6,800 nucleotides of DNA from Actinomycetes bacterium (GTDB lineage: Bacteria; Actinomycetota; Actinomycetes; Actinomycetales; Cellulomonadaceae). Both the position numbers and the translations under genes were made by a program. The stretch is from contig JAEXEM010000123.1 of NCBI GenBank assembly GCA_023401045.1, forward strand, positions 1 through 6,800, given 5' to 3'. The notes beneath the pieces were generated by a model that was not told the origin of the DNA, searched no databases, and was given only the letters and a program-made list of their open reading frames with translations. Below are positions 1 to 5,386 of this stretch, piece by piece. The first letter of the stretch is position 1, and every line of letters starts with the position of its first letter.

Positions 1-475
1 GCGCACCGCTGCGCCGCACCGCCCGGCGGCCCTCGAGGTCGCCGTGCGCCGTCACCGAGACGACGACGACCGGCCCGCCGGACAGGTCTCCCCCGACGAC
101 GCCGACGTCGAGCGGCCGGCACGTGTCGCCGATCCCGGCGGCGAGCTCCTCGACCCACGCGACCTGCGTGCGCCCCGGCAGCACGAGGCCGACGACGAGC
201 GCCACGGGCCGCGCGCCCATCGCGGCCACGTCCGCGAGGTTCTGCACCGCGGCCCGACGCCCCACGTCGTACCCGCCGGACCACTCGCGGCGGAAGTGGA
301 CGTCCTCGACGAGCACGTCGCACGTGACGACGAAGCGGCCGTCGGGCGCCGTGACGACGGCCGCGTCGTCACCCGGGGGGACGATCGTGCGGGAGCCGAC
401 GGGCAGGTGCGGGAAGATGCGGTCGAGCAGGTCCTGCTCGGACACCTCGGAGACGGGACGGGACTCGACGGGCAC
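1..475 (-). CDS. thiL: thiamine-monophosphate kinase, N-terminal half (cut by window edge)
   Basis: ThiL phosphorylates thiamine monophosphate with ATP to give thiamine diphosphate, the last step of cofactor synthesis, in the cytosol. The reading frame is open from a GTG at 475 to the left edge, giving 158 codons of a protein that is usually about 320-330 residues. Visible family motifs in order: PPGDDAAVV (residues 33-41, metal/ATP site), CDVLVEDVHF (52-61), AVQNLADVAAMGARP (76-90) and VVGGDLS (126-132), then the start of the AVRRSGA segment at 152-158. The GTG is chosen because the family N-terminus (a SE-x-x-LL-x-R-I-type helix just before the GDDAAV loop) follows it directly, and a TAGCGT -10-like box ends 7 bases upstream. 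The gene is divergent from the DUF3515 gene, with 103 bp between starts. The C-terminal half lies outside the window, so integrity of the whole gene cannot be judged. Confidence 0.93.
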   Translation of the reverse strand, partial: MPVESRPVSEVSEQDLLDRIFPHLPVGSRTIVPPGDDAAVVTAPDGRFVVTCDVLVEDVHFRREWSGGYDVGRRAAVQNLADVAAMGARPVALVVGLVLPGRTQVAWVEELAAGIGDTCRPLDVGVVGGDLSGGPVVVVSVTAHGDLEGRRAVRRSGA

Positions 476-482
476 CCGCCCA

Positions 483-488
483 ACGCTA
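483..488 (-). promoter_or_regulatory. putative -10 box of thiL (leaderless)
   Basis: On the minus strand the hexamer TAGCGT fits the actinobacterial TANNNT -10 consensus. It is followed by 7 bases (TGGGCGG) and then the thiL GTG at 475, so a transcript starting the usual 6-8 bases downstream of the box would begin at or beside the start codon. No purine-rich AGGAGG-like site precedes the GTG, and I see no convincing -35 element. Confidence 0.5.
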
Positions 489-565
489 GACGGGATCCGG
501 GCCGGGCGTGGCCGGTCCCGGTGCGTGGCCCACGACCAGCGGGCCGCGGGCGCGCGGCCGCGCGG

Positions 566-571
566 TACCGT
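566..571 (+). promoter_or_regulatory. putative -10 box of the DUF3515 gene (leaderless)
   Basis: TACCGT matches TANNNT and is followed by 7 bases (GGCGACC) and a GTG at 579. This placement would give a leaderless mRNA. It also argues against the in-frame GTG at 570, which lies inside the hexamer. No -35 element and no Shine-Dalgarno are visible. Confidence 0.5.
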
Positions 572-578
572 GGCGACC

Positions 579-1052
579 GTGCTCCGCCGTCCGTCCACGC
601 CCCGCGCCGTCACGGTCGCCGGCGTCGCCCTCCTCGCCGGCTGCGCACCGACGGTCCCCGTCGACGTCGCCCCGCACGCGACCGACCCGGTGTGCGCCGA
701 GGTCGTCCTCGCGCTGCCGGCGTCCCTCGGCGACGGGCTCGAGCGCCTCGACACCGATGCGCAGGCCACGACGGCGTGGGGAGAGCCGCGGGCCGCGGTC
801 GTCCTGCGGTGCGGCGTGGAGCCGCTCGGCCCGACGACGGACCGCTGCCAGTCCGTGACGACGCCCAACGGCCCGACGGTCGACTGGGTCGTCGTCGAGG
901 ACGACGGCGACTGGACCTTCACGACCTACGGGCGGGTGCCCGCGGTCGAGGTGACGATCCCGGAGGAGGTCGCGTCGCAGCGGTCGAGCGCGTTCGTCGA
1001 CCTGCTCGGCCCCGCGGTCTCCCGCACGGAGCAGCAGCGCCAGTGCCTGTGA
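579..1052 (+). CDS. DUF3515 family predicted lipoprotein
   Basis: A 157-residue predicted secreted lipoprotein of unknown function. The N-terminus has a short basic stretch (LRRP, residues 2-5; R9), a hydrophobic core (about 10-19) and a lipobox LAGC at 19-22, so Cys22 would be lipidated and the protein anchored on the outer face of the membrane. The mature part shows DUF3515 features: TAWGEP (65-70) leading into VVLRCGV (74-80), a VDWVVVEDDG segment (101-110), then TTYGR (115-119) and VEVTIP (123-128). Four further cysteines (39, 78, 90, 156) could pair outside the cell. The open frame extends far upstream, but family similarity begins at the signal peptide. GTG 579 is preferred over GTG 570 because of the -10 box. 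The gene is convergent with ddl, with 4 bases between stops. A DUF3515-type gene beside ddl and thiL recurs in actinobacteria, which hints at an envelope role; this is inference. Confidence 0.85.
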   Translation: MLRRPSTPRAVTVAGVALLAGCAPTVPVDVAPHATDPVCAEVVLALPASLGDGLERLDTDAQATTAWGEPRAAVVLRCGVEPLGPTTDRCQSVTTPNGPTVDWVVVEDDGDWTFTTYGRVPAVEVTIPEEVASQRSSAFVDLLGPAVSRTEQQRQCL

Positions 1053-1067
1053 GCGCTCAGCGCAGGC
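1045..1067. terminator. dyad between convergent DUF3515 and ddl stops, possible bidirectional terminator
   Basis: The two stop codons face each other across 4 bases and form the perfect 10-base palindrome TGAGCGCTCA (1050-1059). A larger fold is possible: GCCT (1045-1048) and GCGC (1053-1056) pair with GCGC (1060-1063) and AGGC (1064-1067) around a TCA loop, leaving GTGA as a bulge. There is no T-tract on either side, as is common for GC-rich actinobacterial terminators. Function is inferred from position only. Confidence 0.4.
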
Positions 1068-2199
1068 CGGTCGGCCGCTCGAGCGCGAGCTGGATGAGCT
1101 CGTCGACGAGGGCCGGGTAGTCGATCCCGCTCGCCTCCCACATCCGCGGGTACATCGAGTAGGGCGTGAACCCCGGCATCGTGTTGATCTCGTTGACGAC
1201 GACCTCGCCGTCCTCGGTGACGAACACGTCGACCCGGGCGATGCCCTCGCAGCCGACCGCCTGGAAGGCCCGCACCGCGGCGTCCTGGACGCGTGCGACG
1301 ACCTCCGTCGGCAGGTCGGCCGGGCACGCGAGCGTGACGCCCTGCTCGTCGAGGTACTTCGCCTCGAAGTCGTAGAAGGCGTGGCGCGGGTCGGTGACGA
1401 CGATCTCTCCGGGCAGCGACGCGCGCGGCGGCGCGCCGGCCCGGCCGCCGAGGACGCCGCACTCGATCTCGCGGCCGACGACCGCGGCCTCGACGACGAC
1501 CTTGGGGTCGTGCTCGCGCGCCGCGGCGACGGCGGCCGCGAGGTCCGCCGGGTCCGTCACGCGGGTGATGCCGAGGCTCGACCCGGCACGTGCGGGCTTG
1601 ACGAAGAGCGGTAGGCCGAGGTCGGCGACGATCGCCGCGAGCGTCGCCTCGTCGGCCGGGTCGCCGGCGGGCAGCACGCGGAAGGGGCCGACCGTGAGCC
1701 CGGAGCCCGCGAGGACGAGCTTCATCATGTGCTTGTCCATGCCGACGGCTGACGCGAGGACGCCGGAGCCGACGTACCGGACGTCGGCGAGCTCGAGCAT
1801 GCCCTGCAGCGTCCCGTCCTCCCCGAAGGGCCCGTGGAGCAGCGGGAAGACGACGTCGACGGCGCCGAGGGGCGCGAGCTCGCCGGCGCCGCGCAGCACC
1901 TGGACCTCGTGCTCCGCGCTGCCCTGCGGCAGCAGGACACGGGTCGCGGTGTCCTCGACACGCGGCAGCCGGCCGTCCCGGATCGCCCAGTGGTCGGGGT
2001 CGTCCGCGGCGAGGACCCACTGGCCCGCCCCGGTGATCCCGACGGCGAGGACGTCGTAGCGGTCGCGGTCGAGGGCCCGCAGCACGCCGCCGGCGGTCGC
2101 ACAGCTGATGGCGTGCTCCCCCGAGCGTCCGCCGAAGAGGACCATCACGCGGGGCCGGGTGGGGGCGGGGTCGGCGGGGGTGTTCGTCGTCGCGTCCAT
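1057..2199 (-). CDS. ddl: D-alanine--D-alanine ligase
   Basis: Ddl (often called ddlA in actinobacteria) joins two D-alanines using ATP, making the dipeptide that MurF adds to the peptidoglycan precursor. The protein is 380 residues with the ATP-grasp layout. Visible in order: LFGGRSGEHAIS (21-32, substrate Glu28), FPLLHGPFGEDGT (118-130), VGSGVLAS and GMDK (143-156, Lys156), LFVKPARAGSSLGI (198-211, Lys201 and the Ser-Ser loop), EIECGVLG (244-251), FYDFEAKYL (275-283), ARVDVF (321-326, Arg322 and Asp324) and VNEINTMPGF (335-344, metal ligands Glu337 and Asn339). The omega-loop Lys281-Tyr282 pair is the form seen in D-Ala-D-Ala ligases rather than D-Ala-D-Lac enzymes. The first 16 or so residues are a Pro/Thr/Ala-rich extension before the Rossmann-like start. 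ATG 2199 is kept because a TAGGGT box lies just upstream; GTG 2148 or ATG 2145 are possible but less supported. Confidence 0.96.
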   Translation of the reverse strand: MDATTNTPADPAPTRPRVMVLFGGRSGEHAISCATAGGVLRALDRDRYDVLAVGITGAGQWVLAADDPDHWAIRDGRLPRVEDTATRVLLPQGSAEHEVQVLRGAGELAPLGAVDVVFPLLHGPFGEDGTLQGMLELADVRYVGSGVLASAVGMDKHMMKLVLAGSGLTVGPFRVLPAGDPADEATLAAIVADLGLPLFVKPARAGSSLGITRVTDPADLAAAVAAAREHDPKVVVEAAVVGREIECGVLGGRAGAPPRASLPGEIVVTDPRHAFYDFEAKYLDEQGVTLACPADLPTEVVARVQDAAVRAFQAVGCEGIARVDVFVTEDGEVVVNEINTMPGFTPYSMYPRMWEASGIDYPALVDELIQLALERPTGLR

Positions 2200-2208
2200 C
2201 GGGCACCG

Positions 2209-2214
2209 ACCCTA
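2209..2214 (-). promoter_or_regulatory. putative -10 box of ddl (near-leaderless)
   Basis: On the minus strand TAGGGT fits TANNNT and is followed by 9 bases (CGGTGCCCG) and the ddl ATG. A start 8-9 bases downstream would give a leader of 0-1 base. The AGGG inside the box is too far from the ATG to be a good Shine-Dalgarno. No -35 element was recognised. Confidence 0.45.
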
Positions 2215-2249
2215 CCGCCCGGCCGGTCCGTCCCGGGCCCCCACGCTCG

Positions 2250-2279
2250 TTGGTCCCCCGGGCCGCGCGGGCATAGCCT
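2250..2279 (+). promoter_or_regulatory. putative promoter of the PLP enzyme gene (leaderless)
   Basis: This is the most complete promoter in the window: a TTGGTC -35-like element (2250-2255), an 18-base spacer and a TAGCCT -10-like element (2274-2279). Only 6 bases (CCGTCC) separate the -10 from the GTG start at 2286, so the mRNA is probably leaderless. The 86-bp gap to ddl therefore holds two outward-facing promoters. Confidence 0.55.
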
Positions 2280-2285
2280 CCGTCC

Positions 2286-3506
2286 GTGGCCTCCTCCGAT
2301 CCGTCCGGACGTCCGCAGCGGCTGTCGCCGCGCACCGTCGCCGTCGCCGCGGGCCGCCCCGCCCGCTCCCCCGGCGCCGCGCTCAACGAGCCCGTCGTCC
2401 TCAGCTCGACGTACGTGTCCCAGGGCACGCCGGTGCCGGGCGAGCCCCTCTACGCCCGGATGGCCACACCAGCGTGGGACGCCTTCGAGGAGGCGCTCGC
2501 CGCCCTCGAGCGCGCCGACCGCGCGGACCCCGTCGGACCGCCGGCGGTCGTCCTCGCGTCCGGCATGGCGGCCGTCGACGCGGTGCTCTCCCTCGTCCCG
2601 GTCGGGTCGCGCGTCGTCGTCCCGCGGCACGCCTACCAGGTGACGCTCGGGCTGCTCGACGAGCTCGCCGGACGCGGGGCGCTGCGCGTCGACCGCGTCG
2701 ACGTGGCGGACACGGACGCCGTCGTGGCGGCGGTGCGCGGCGACGGCGACCCGGCGGCGATGCTGTGGCTCGAGTCGCCGACGAACCCCATGCTCGAGGT
2801 GGCCGACATCCCGCCGCTGGTCGCCGCGGCGCACGAGGTGGGTGCGCTCGTCGCGGTCGACAGCACGTTCGCCACGCCGCTCGGGCTGCGCCCGCTCGCG
2901 CTCGGTGCCGACCTCGTCGTCCACTCCGTGACGAAGTACCTCGCCGGCCACTCGGACGTCGTCCTCGGTGCCGTCGTGACGGACGACGCGTCGCTGCGCG
3001 AGCGCGTCGTCGCGCACCGCACGACGCACGGCGCGATCGCCGGCCCGTTCGAGGTGTGGCTCGCACTGCGCGGGCTGCGCACGCTCGCGCTGCGGGTCGA
3101 GCGCGCGCAGGCGAACGCGGCCGAGCTGGCACGGCGGCTGAGCGCCCACCCGCACGTCGTCGAGGTGCGCTACCCCGGTCTTCCGGGCGACCCCGGGCAC
3201 GAGCGCGCCACCGCCCAGATGGACGGCTACGGGGCGATCCTCGGGGTCCGGCCGGTCGGGGGCGCGGCGGGTGCCGACGCCCTCGTGGGCGCCGTCGGGC
3301 TGTGGGTGCCGGCGACGAGCCTCGGCGGGGTGGAGTCGACTCTCGAACGGCGCCGACGCTTCGCCACCGAGTCCCGCACCGTCCCGGAGGACCTCGTGCG
3401 CCTCTCCGTCGGCGTCGAGGACGTCGAGGACCTGTGGGCGGACCTCGACGTCGCGCTGCGCGCCGCGGCGGCGTCCGTCGCCGTCGGCTCGCTCGCGGAG
3501 CGCTGA
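2286..3506 (+). CDS. trans-sulfuration family PLP enzyme (cystathionine gamma-synthase/lyase type)
   Basis: A 406-residue fold-type-I PLP enzyme of the Cys/Met metabolism family, which makes or breaks thioethers such as cystathionine in the cytosol. Visible features: LNEPVVLSSTYV (33-44), Tyr56 and Arg58 (phosphate clamp from the neighbouring subunit), LASGMAAV (90-97), Tyr117 (ring-stacking position), LESPTNP (162-168), VDSTFATP (191-198, Asp192 to the pyridine nitrogen), HSVTKYLAGHSDVVLG (213-228, Schiff-base Lys217), SLGGVES (345-351) and Arg372 (substrate carboxylate). Length is normal for the family. After SLGGVES the usual His-Pro-x-x-x-(Ser/Thr)-His stretch is replaced by an Arg-rich LERRRRF (353-359), a variant I associate with actinobacterial cystathionine gamma-lyase-like proteins. 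Gamma-synthase (MetB), gamma-lyase and a homocysteine-forming sulfhydrylase cannot be told apart here, so no symbol is given. It is divergent from ddl and convergent with gpsA. Confidence 0.9.
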   Translation: MASSDPSGRPQRLSPRTVAVAAGRPARSPGAALNEPVVLSSTYVSQGTPVPGEPLYARMATPAWDAFEEALAALERADRADPVGPPAVVLASGMAAVDAVLSLVPVGSRVVVPRHAYQVTLGLLDELAGRGALRVDRVDVADTDAVVAAVRGDGDPAAMLWLESPTNPMLEVADIPPLVAAAHEVGALVAVDSTFATPLGLRPLALGADLVVHSVTKYLAGHSDVVLGAVVTDDASLRERVVAHRTTHGAIAGPFEVWLALRGLRTLALRVERAQANAAELARRLSAHPHVVEVRYPGLPGDPGHERATAQMDGYGAILGVRPVGGAAGADALVGAVGLWVPATSLGGVESTLERRRRFATESRTVPEDLVRLSVGVEDVEDLWADLDVALRAAAASVAVGSLAER

Positions 3507-3520
3507 GAGGTCAGCGCTTC
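3497..3520. terminator. bidirectional hairpin spanning both stops of the PLP enzyme gene and gpsA
   Basis: AGCGCTGA (3499-3506) and TCAGCGCT (3511-3518) form a perfect 8-bp stem around a GAGG loop, extended by a G-T and a G-C pair at the base (3497-3498 with 3519-3520). Each arm contains the TGA stop of one of the two convergent genes. The stem reads equally on both strands and there is no strong T-tract. This is a good candidate for a shared bidirectional terminator; function is inferred from symmetry and position. Confidence 0.6.
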
Positions 3521-4530
3521 TCCGGCTTGTGCGGGCGTGCGAGCAGCAGCCCCGCGAGCTGGTCGACCGGCAGGCCCTTGTGGAGGACCTCGACGACGGC
3601 CGCGGTGATGGGCATCTCGACCCCGAGGGACGTCGCCAGCTCGAGGACCGACCGGCACGACTTCACGCCCTCGGCCGTGCCTCCGGTGGCGACGACGGCC
3701 TCGTCGAGGCTCATGCCACGGCCGACGTGGACGCCGAGCGTGTGGTTGCGCGAGTCGGGCGAGGCGCACGTCGCCATGAGGTCGCCCATGCCCGCGAGAC
3801 CCGGGAAGGTCTCGGCGTCCGCACCGAGCGCCAGGCCGAGCCGCGTGATCTCGACGAGCCCGCGGGTGATGACCGTCGCCATCGTGTTGTAGCCCATGCC
3901 CCGGCCCTGGGAGATGCCGACGGCGAGGGCGATGACGTTCTTCACCGCGCCGCACAGCTCGACGCCGACGACGTCCGGGTTGGTGTACGGCCGGAAGTAC
4001 GACGACGCGCACGCGCGTGCGACGAGCGCCGCGGTCTCCTCGCTCGTCGACGCGACGACCGTGGCCGTCGGCTGGCGACGGGCGATCTCGAGCGCGAGGT
4101 TGGGGCCGGAGAGCACCGCGACCCGGTCGGGTCCGATGCGCAGGCTCTCGGCGACGACCTCGCTCATCCGGCGGTCGGTGTCGAGCTCGACGCCCTTCAT
4201 GAGCGAGACGACGACGGCACGCCCGGCCAGCGCGTCGGCGAGCGGCTCGAGCACCCGCCGCGCCTGCTGCGAGGGCACCGCCACGGCGAGGACGTCGACG
4301 TCGGCGACCGCCTCGCGCGGGTCGTGGGTCGCGGTGACCCCGGCCGGCAGCTCGACGCCCGGCAGGTAGCGCGAGTTGCGGCGCGCGCCGGCGATCTCGT
4401 CGACGGTCGCCGCGTCCCGGCCCCACACCGTCACCTCGCAGCCGGCGTCGGCCATGACCGCCGCGAACGTCGTCCCCCAGCTGCCGGAGCCGAGGACGGC
4501 GGCGCGCAGGCCCTCGCTGGGGGCGCTCAC
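3511..4530 (-). CDS. gpsA: NAD(P)-dependent glycerol-3-phosphate dehydrogenase
   Basis: GpsA reduces dihydroxyacetone phosphate to sn-glycerol-3-phosphate, the backbone for phospholipids, in the cytosol. The product is 339 residues, the usual family length. Visible: the Rossmann nucleotide loop LGSGSWGT (13-20), AVAVPSQ (82-88), SLMKG (109-113, conserved Lys112), LSGPNLALEI (140-149), the catalytic-Lys segment GAVKN (194-198, Lys197), GLAGMGDLMATC (244-255, Asp250), the substrate-loop signature SRN (260-262) and GTAEGVK (284-290). The open frame runs far upstream as non-coding frame. GTG 4530 is chosen because the N-terminal Rossmann strand follows within 9 residues and the codon overlaps the plsC stop as GTGA, implying translational coupling. 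Only a weak G-rich sequence precedes it and no -10 box is seen, consistent with being the second gene of a plsC-gpsA unit. It converges on the PLP enzyme gene with 4 bases between. Confidence 0.96.
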   Translation of the reverse strand: MSAPSEGLRAAVLGSGSWGTTFAAVMADAGCEVTVWGRDAATVDEIAGARRNSRYLPGVELPAGVTATHDPREAVADVDVLAVAVPSQQARRVLEPLADALAGRAVVVSLMKGVELDTDRRMSEVVAESLRIGPDRVAVLSGPNLALEIARRQPTATVVASTSEETAALVARACASSYFRPYTNPDVVGVELCGAVKNVIALAVGISQGRGMGYNTMATVITRGLVEITRLGLALGADAETFPGLAGMGDLMATCASPDSRNHTLGVHVGRGMSLDEAVVATGGTAEGVKSCRSVLELATSLGVEMPITAAVVEVLHKGLPVDQLAGLLLARPHKPEKR

Positions 4531-5255
4531 GACGCCGCCCCGTCGCGCTTGGCGCGGCGCATGTCGAAGCGCACCTCGGGCGCCCTCTCCCCGCGGATCG
4601 GCTCGAGCAGGTCGGTGATCGCCGTCATGACACGCTCGGTGGCCTCCCGCAGGGTCGCGGTGTCCAGGGGACGGCCGTAGAGGTCCGACAGGTCGACGGG
4701 CGGGCCCGCGACGACGGTGACGCGCTTGCGCGGGAACGGGTGGAGCACCTTGCCGTACCGCGCGAGCAGGTCCTGCATGCCCCACTGGGCGACCGGCACG
4801 ACGGGTGCCTTCGTCATGAGGGCCAGGCGCGCCACGCCCGTGCGCCCGACCATCGGCCACAGGTCGGGGTCGCGGGTGAGCGTGCCCTCGGGGAAGACTG
4901 CGACGCACTCGCCGGCCTCGACGGCCGCGACCGCCGACCGCAGCGAGTCCCCCGCGGCCGCCGTGTCCCGGTGCACGGGGATCTGCCCGGTCGCGCGCAG
5001 CACGGGCCCGACGACGGGCACCCGGAAGAGCGAGGACTTCGCGAGGACGCGCGGGGTGTGCCCGTGGTCCCACAGGTAGTGCGCGAAGGTCAGCGGGTCC
5101 ACCTCGGTGAGGTGGTTGGCCGCCGCGATGAAGCCGCCCTCGGCCGGCAGGTGCTCGGCACCGTGCCAGTCGGGCCGGGTCGTCGCGAACAGGAACGTCC
5201 GGACGACGCGGGCGACGTTGCGGTAGGTGAGGTTGGAACGCGACGGCGACGGCAC
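4527..5255 (-). CDS. plsC: 1-acyl-sn-glycerol-3-phosphate acyltransferase (PlsC family)
   Basis: This family adds an acyl chain to lysophosphatidate to make phosphatidate, at the inner face of the membrane. The product is 242 residues and carries the acyltransferase blocks: ANHLTEVDPL (46-55, the H-x4-D catalytic pair His48/Asp53), GQIPVHRD (90-97), VFPEGTLTRD (120-129, FPEGT) and APVVPVAQWG (150-159). Apart from a short hydrophobic stretch near residues 13-25, no clear membrane helix is seen, so peripheral membrane association is likely. GTG 5255 is chosen because a TACCAT -10-like box ends 8 bases upstream and the family's N-terminal Tyr-Arg-x-Val helix follows at 11-14. The stop overlaps the gpsA start by 4 bp, so the enzyme that makes glycerol-3-phosphate is translated with one that uses its acylated product. 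The family also includes lysophospholipid and some glycolipid acyltransferases, so the exact acceptor is inferred. Confidence 0.92.
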   Translation of the reverse strand: MPSPSRSNLTYRNVARVVRTFLFATTRPDWHGAEHLPAEGGFIAAANHLTEVDPLTFAHYLWDHGHTPRVLAKSSLFRVPVVGPVLRATGQIPVHRDTAAAGDSLRSAVAAVEAGECVAVFPEGTLTRDPDLWPMVGRTGVARLALMTKAPVVPVAQWGMQDLLARYGKVLHPFPRKRVTVVAGPPVDLSDLYGRPLDTATLREATERVMTAITDLLEPIRGERAPEVRFDMRRAKRDGAAS

Positions 5256-5263
5256 GGGAACCG

Positions 5264-5269
5264 ATGGTA
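5264..5269 (-). promoter_or_regulatory. putative -10 box of plsC-gpsA (leaderless)
   Basis: On the minus strand TACCAT fits TANNNT and is followed by 8 bases (CGGTTCCC) and the plsC GTG. No Shine-Dalgarno and no -35 element are visible. With the hairpin after murA, this suggests plsC-gpsA can be transcribed separately from murA despite the shared orientation. Confidence 0.5.
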
Positions 5270-5324
5270 GCCGTGGCTGCGCGCCGGGCCGTGCACCGTC
5301 CGGGGTGGGCACGGCGACGGCCGA

Positions 5325-5339
5325 CCCGCGCCGCGCGGG
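5325..5339. other. short GC hairpin in the murA-plsC gap
   Basis: CCCGCG (5325-5330) and CGCGGG (5334-5339) form a perfect 6-bp stem with a 3-base loop. It lies between the post-murA hairpin and the plsC -10 box. It could reinforce termination after murA, but short GC dyads are frequent by chance at this composition. Confidence 0.2.
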
Positions 5340-5349
5340 CGGACCGGTG

Positions 5350-5383
5350 CGGTGGGCCCACGACGCACGCCGCAGGCCCACCG
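5350..5383 (-). terminator. hairpin directly downstream of murA, probable terminator
   Basis: In the murA transcript, CGGTGGGCC (5383-5375) and GGCCCACCG (5358-5350) form a perfect 9-bp GC-rich stem with a 16-base loop, starting 3 bases after the murA stop. There is no U-tract. Position and stem strength suggest a terminator of the tail-less kind, or an RNA-stabilising 3' structure. A promoter for plsC follows about 80 bases downstream, which fits with transcription being reset here. Confidence 0.5.
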
Positions 5384-5386
5384 GGG

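Noticed and set aside
123..578. Upstream extension of the DUF3515 frame, antisense to thiL
   Set aside because: It lies opposite clear thiL coding sequence and would bury the signal peptide and lipobox in the middle of the protein.
2232..2264. Two copies of CCCGGGCC (2232-2239 and 2257-2264) between the divergent ddl and PLP-enzyme promoters, as a possible operator pair
   Set aside because: The word is pure G/C and common in this sequence. The 25-base spacing is suggestive, but there is no known regulator site to compare with.
926..2428. 500-residue minus-strand open frame overlapping ddl and DUF3515
   Set aside because: Arg/Gly-rich shadow of ddl in a different frame with no family features.
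2108..3892. 594-residue plus-strand open frame across ddl, the PLP enzyme gene and gpsA
   Set aside because: It is very rich in arginine with no recognisable domain, and is a shadow of three well-supported genes.
3271..4680. 469-residue plus-strand open frame antisense to gpsA
   Set aside because: Composition is typical of the strand opposite a GC-rich gene, with no motif. gpsA on the other strand has full motif support.
5090..5368. 92-residue minus-strand open frame spanning the murA-plsC gap
   Set aside because: Mostly overlaps plsC in another frame, has low-complexity Pro/Arg composition, and includes the plsC promoter box.
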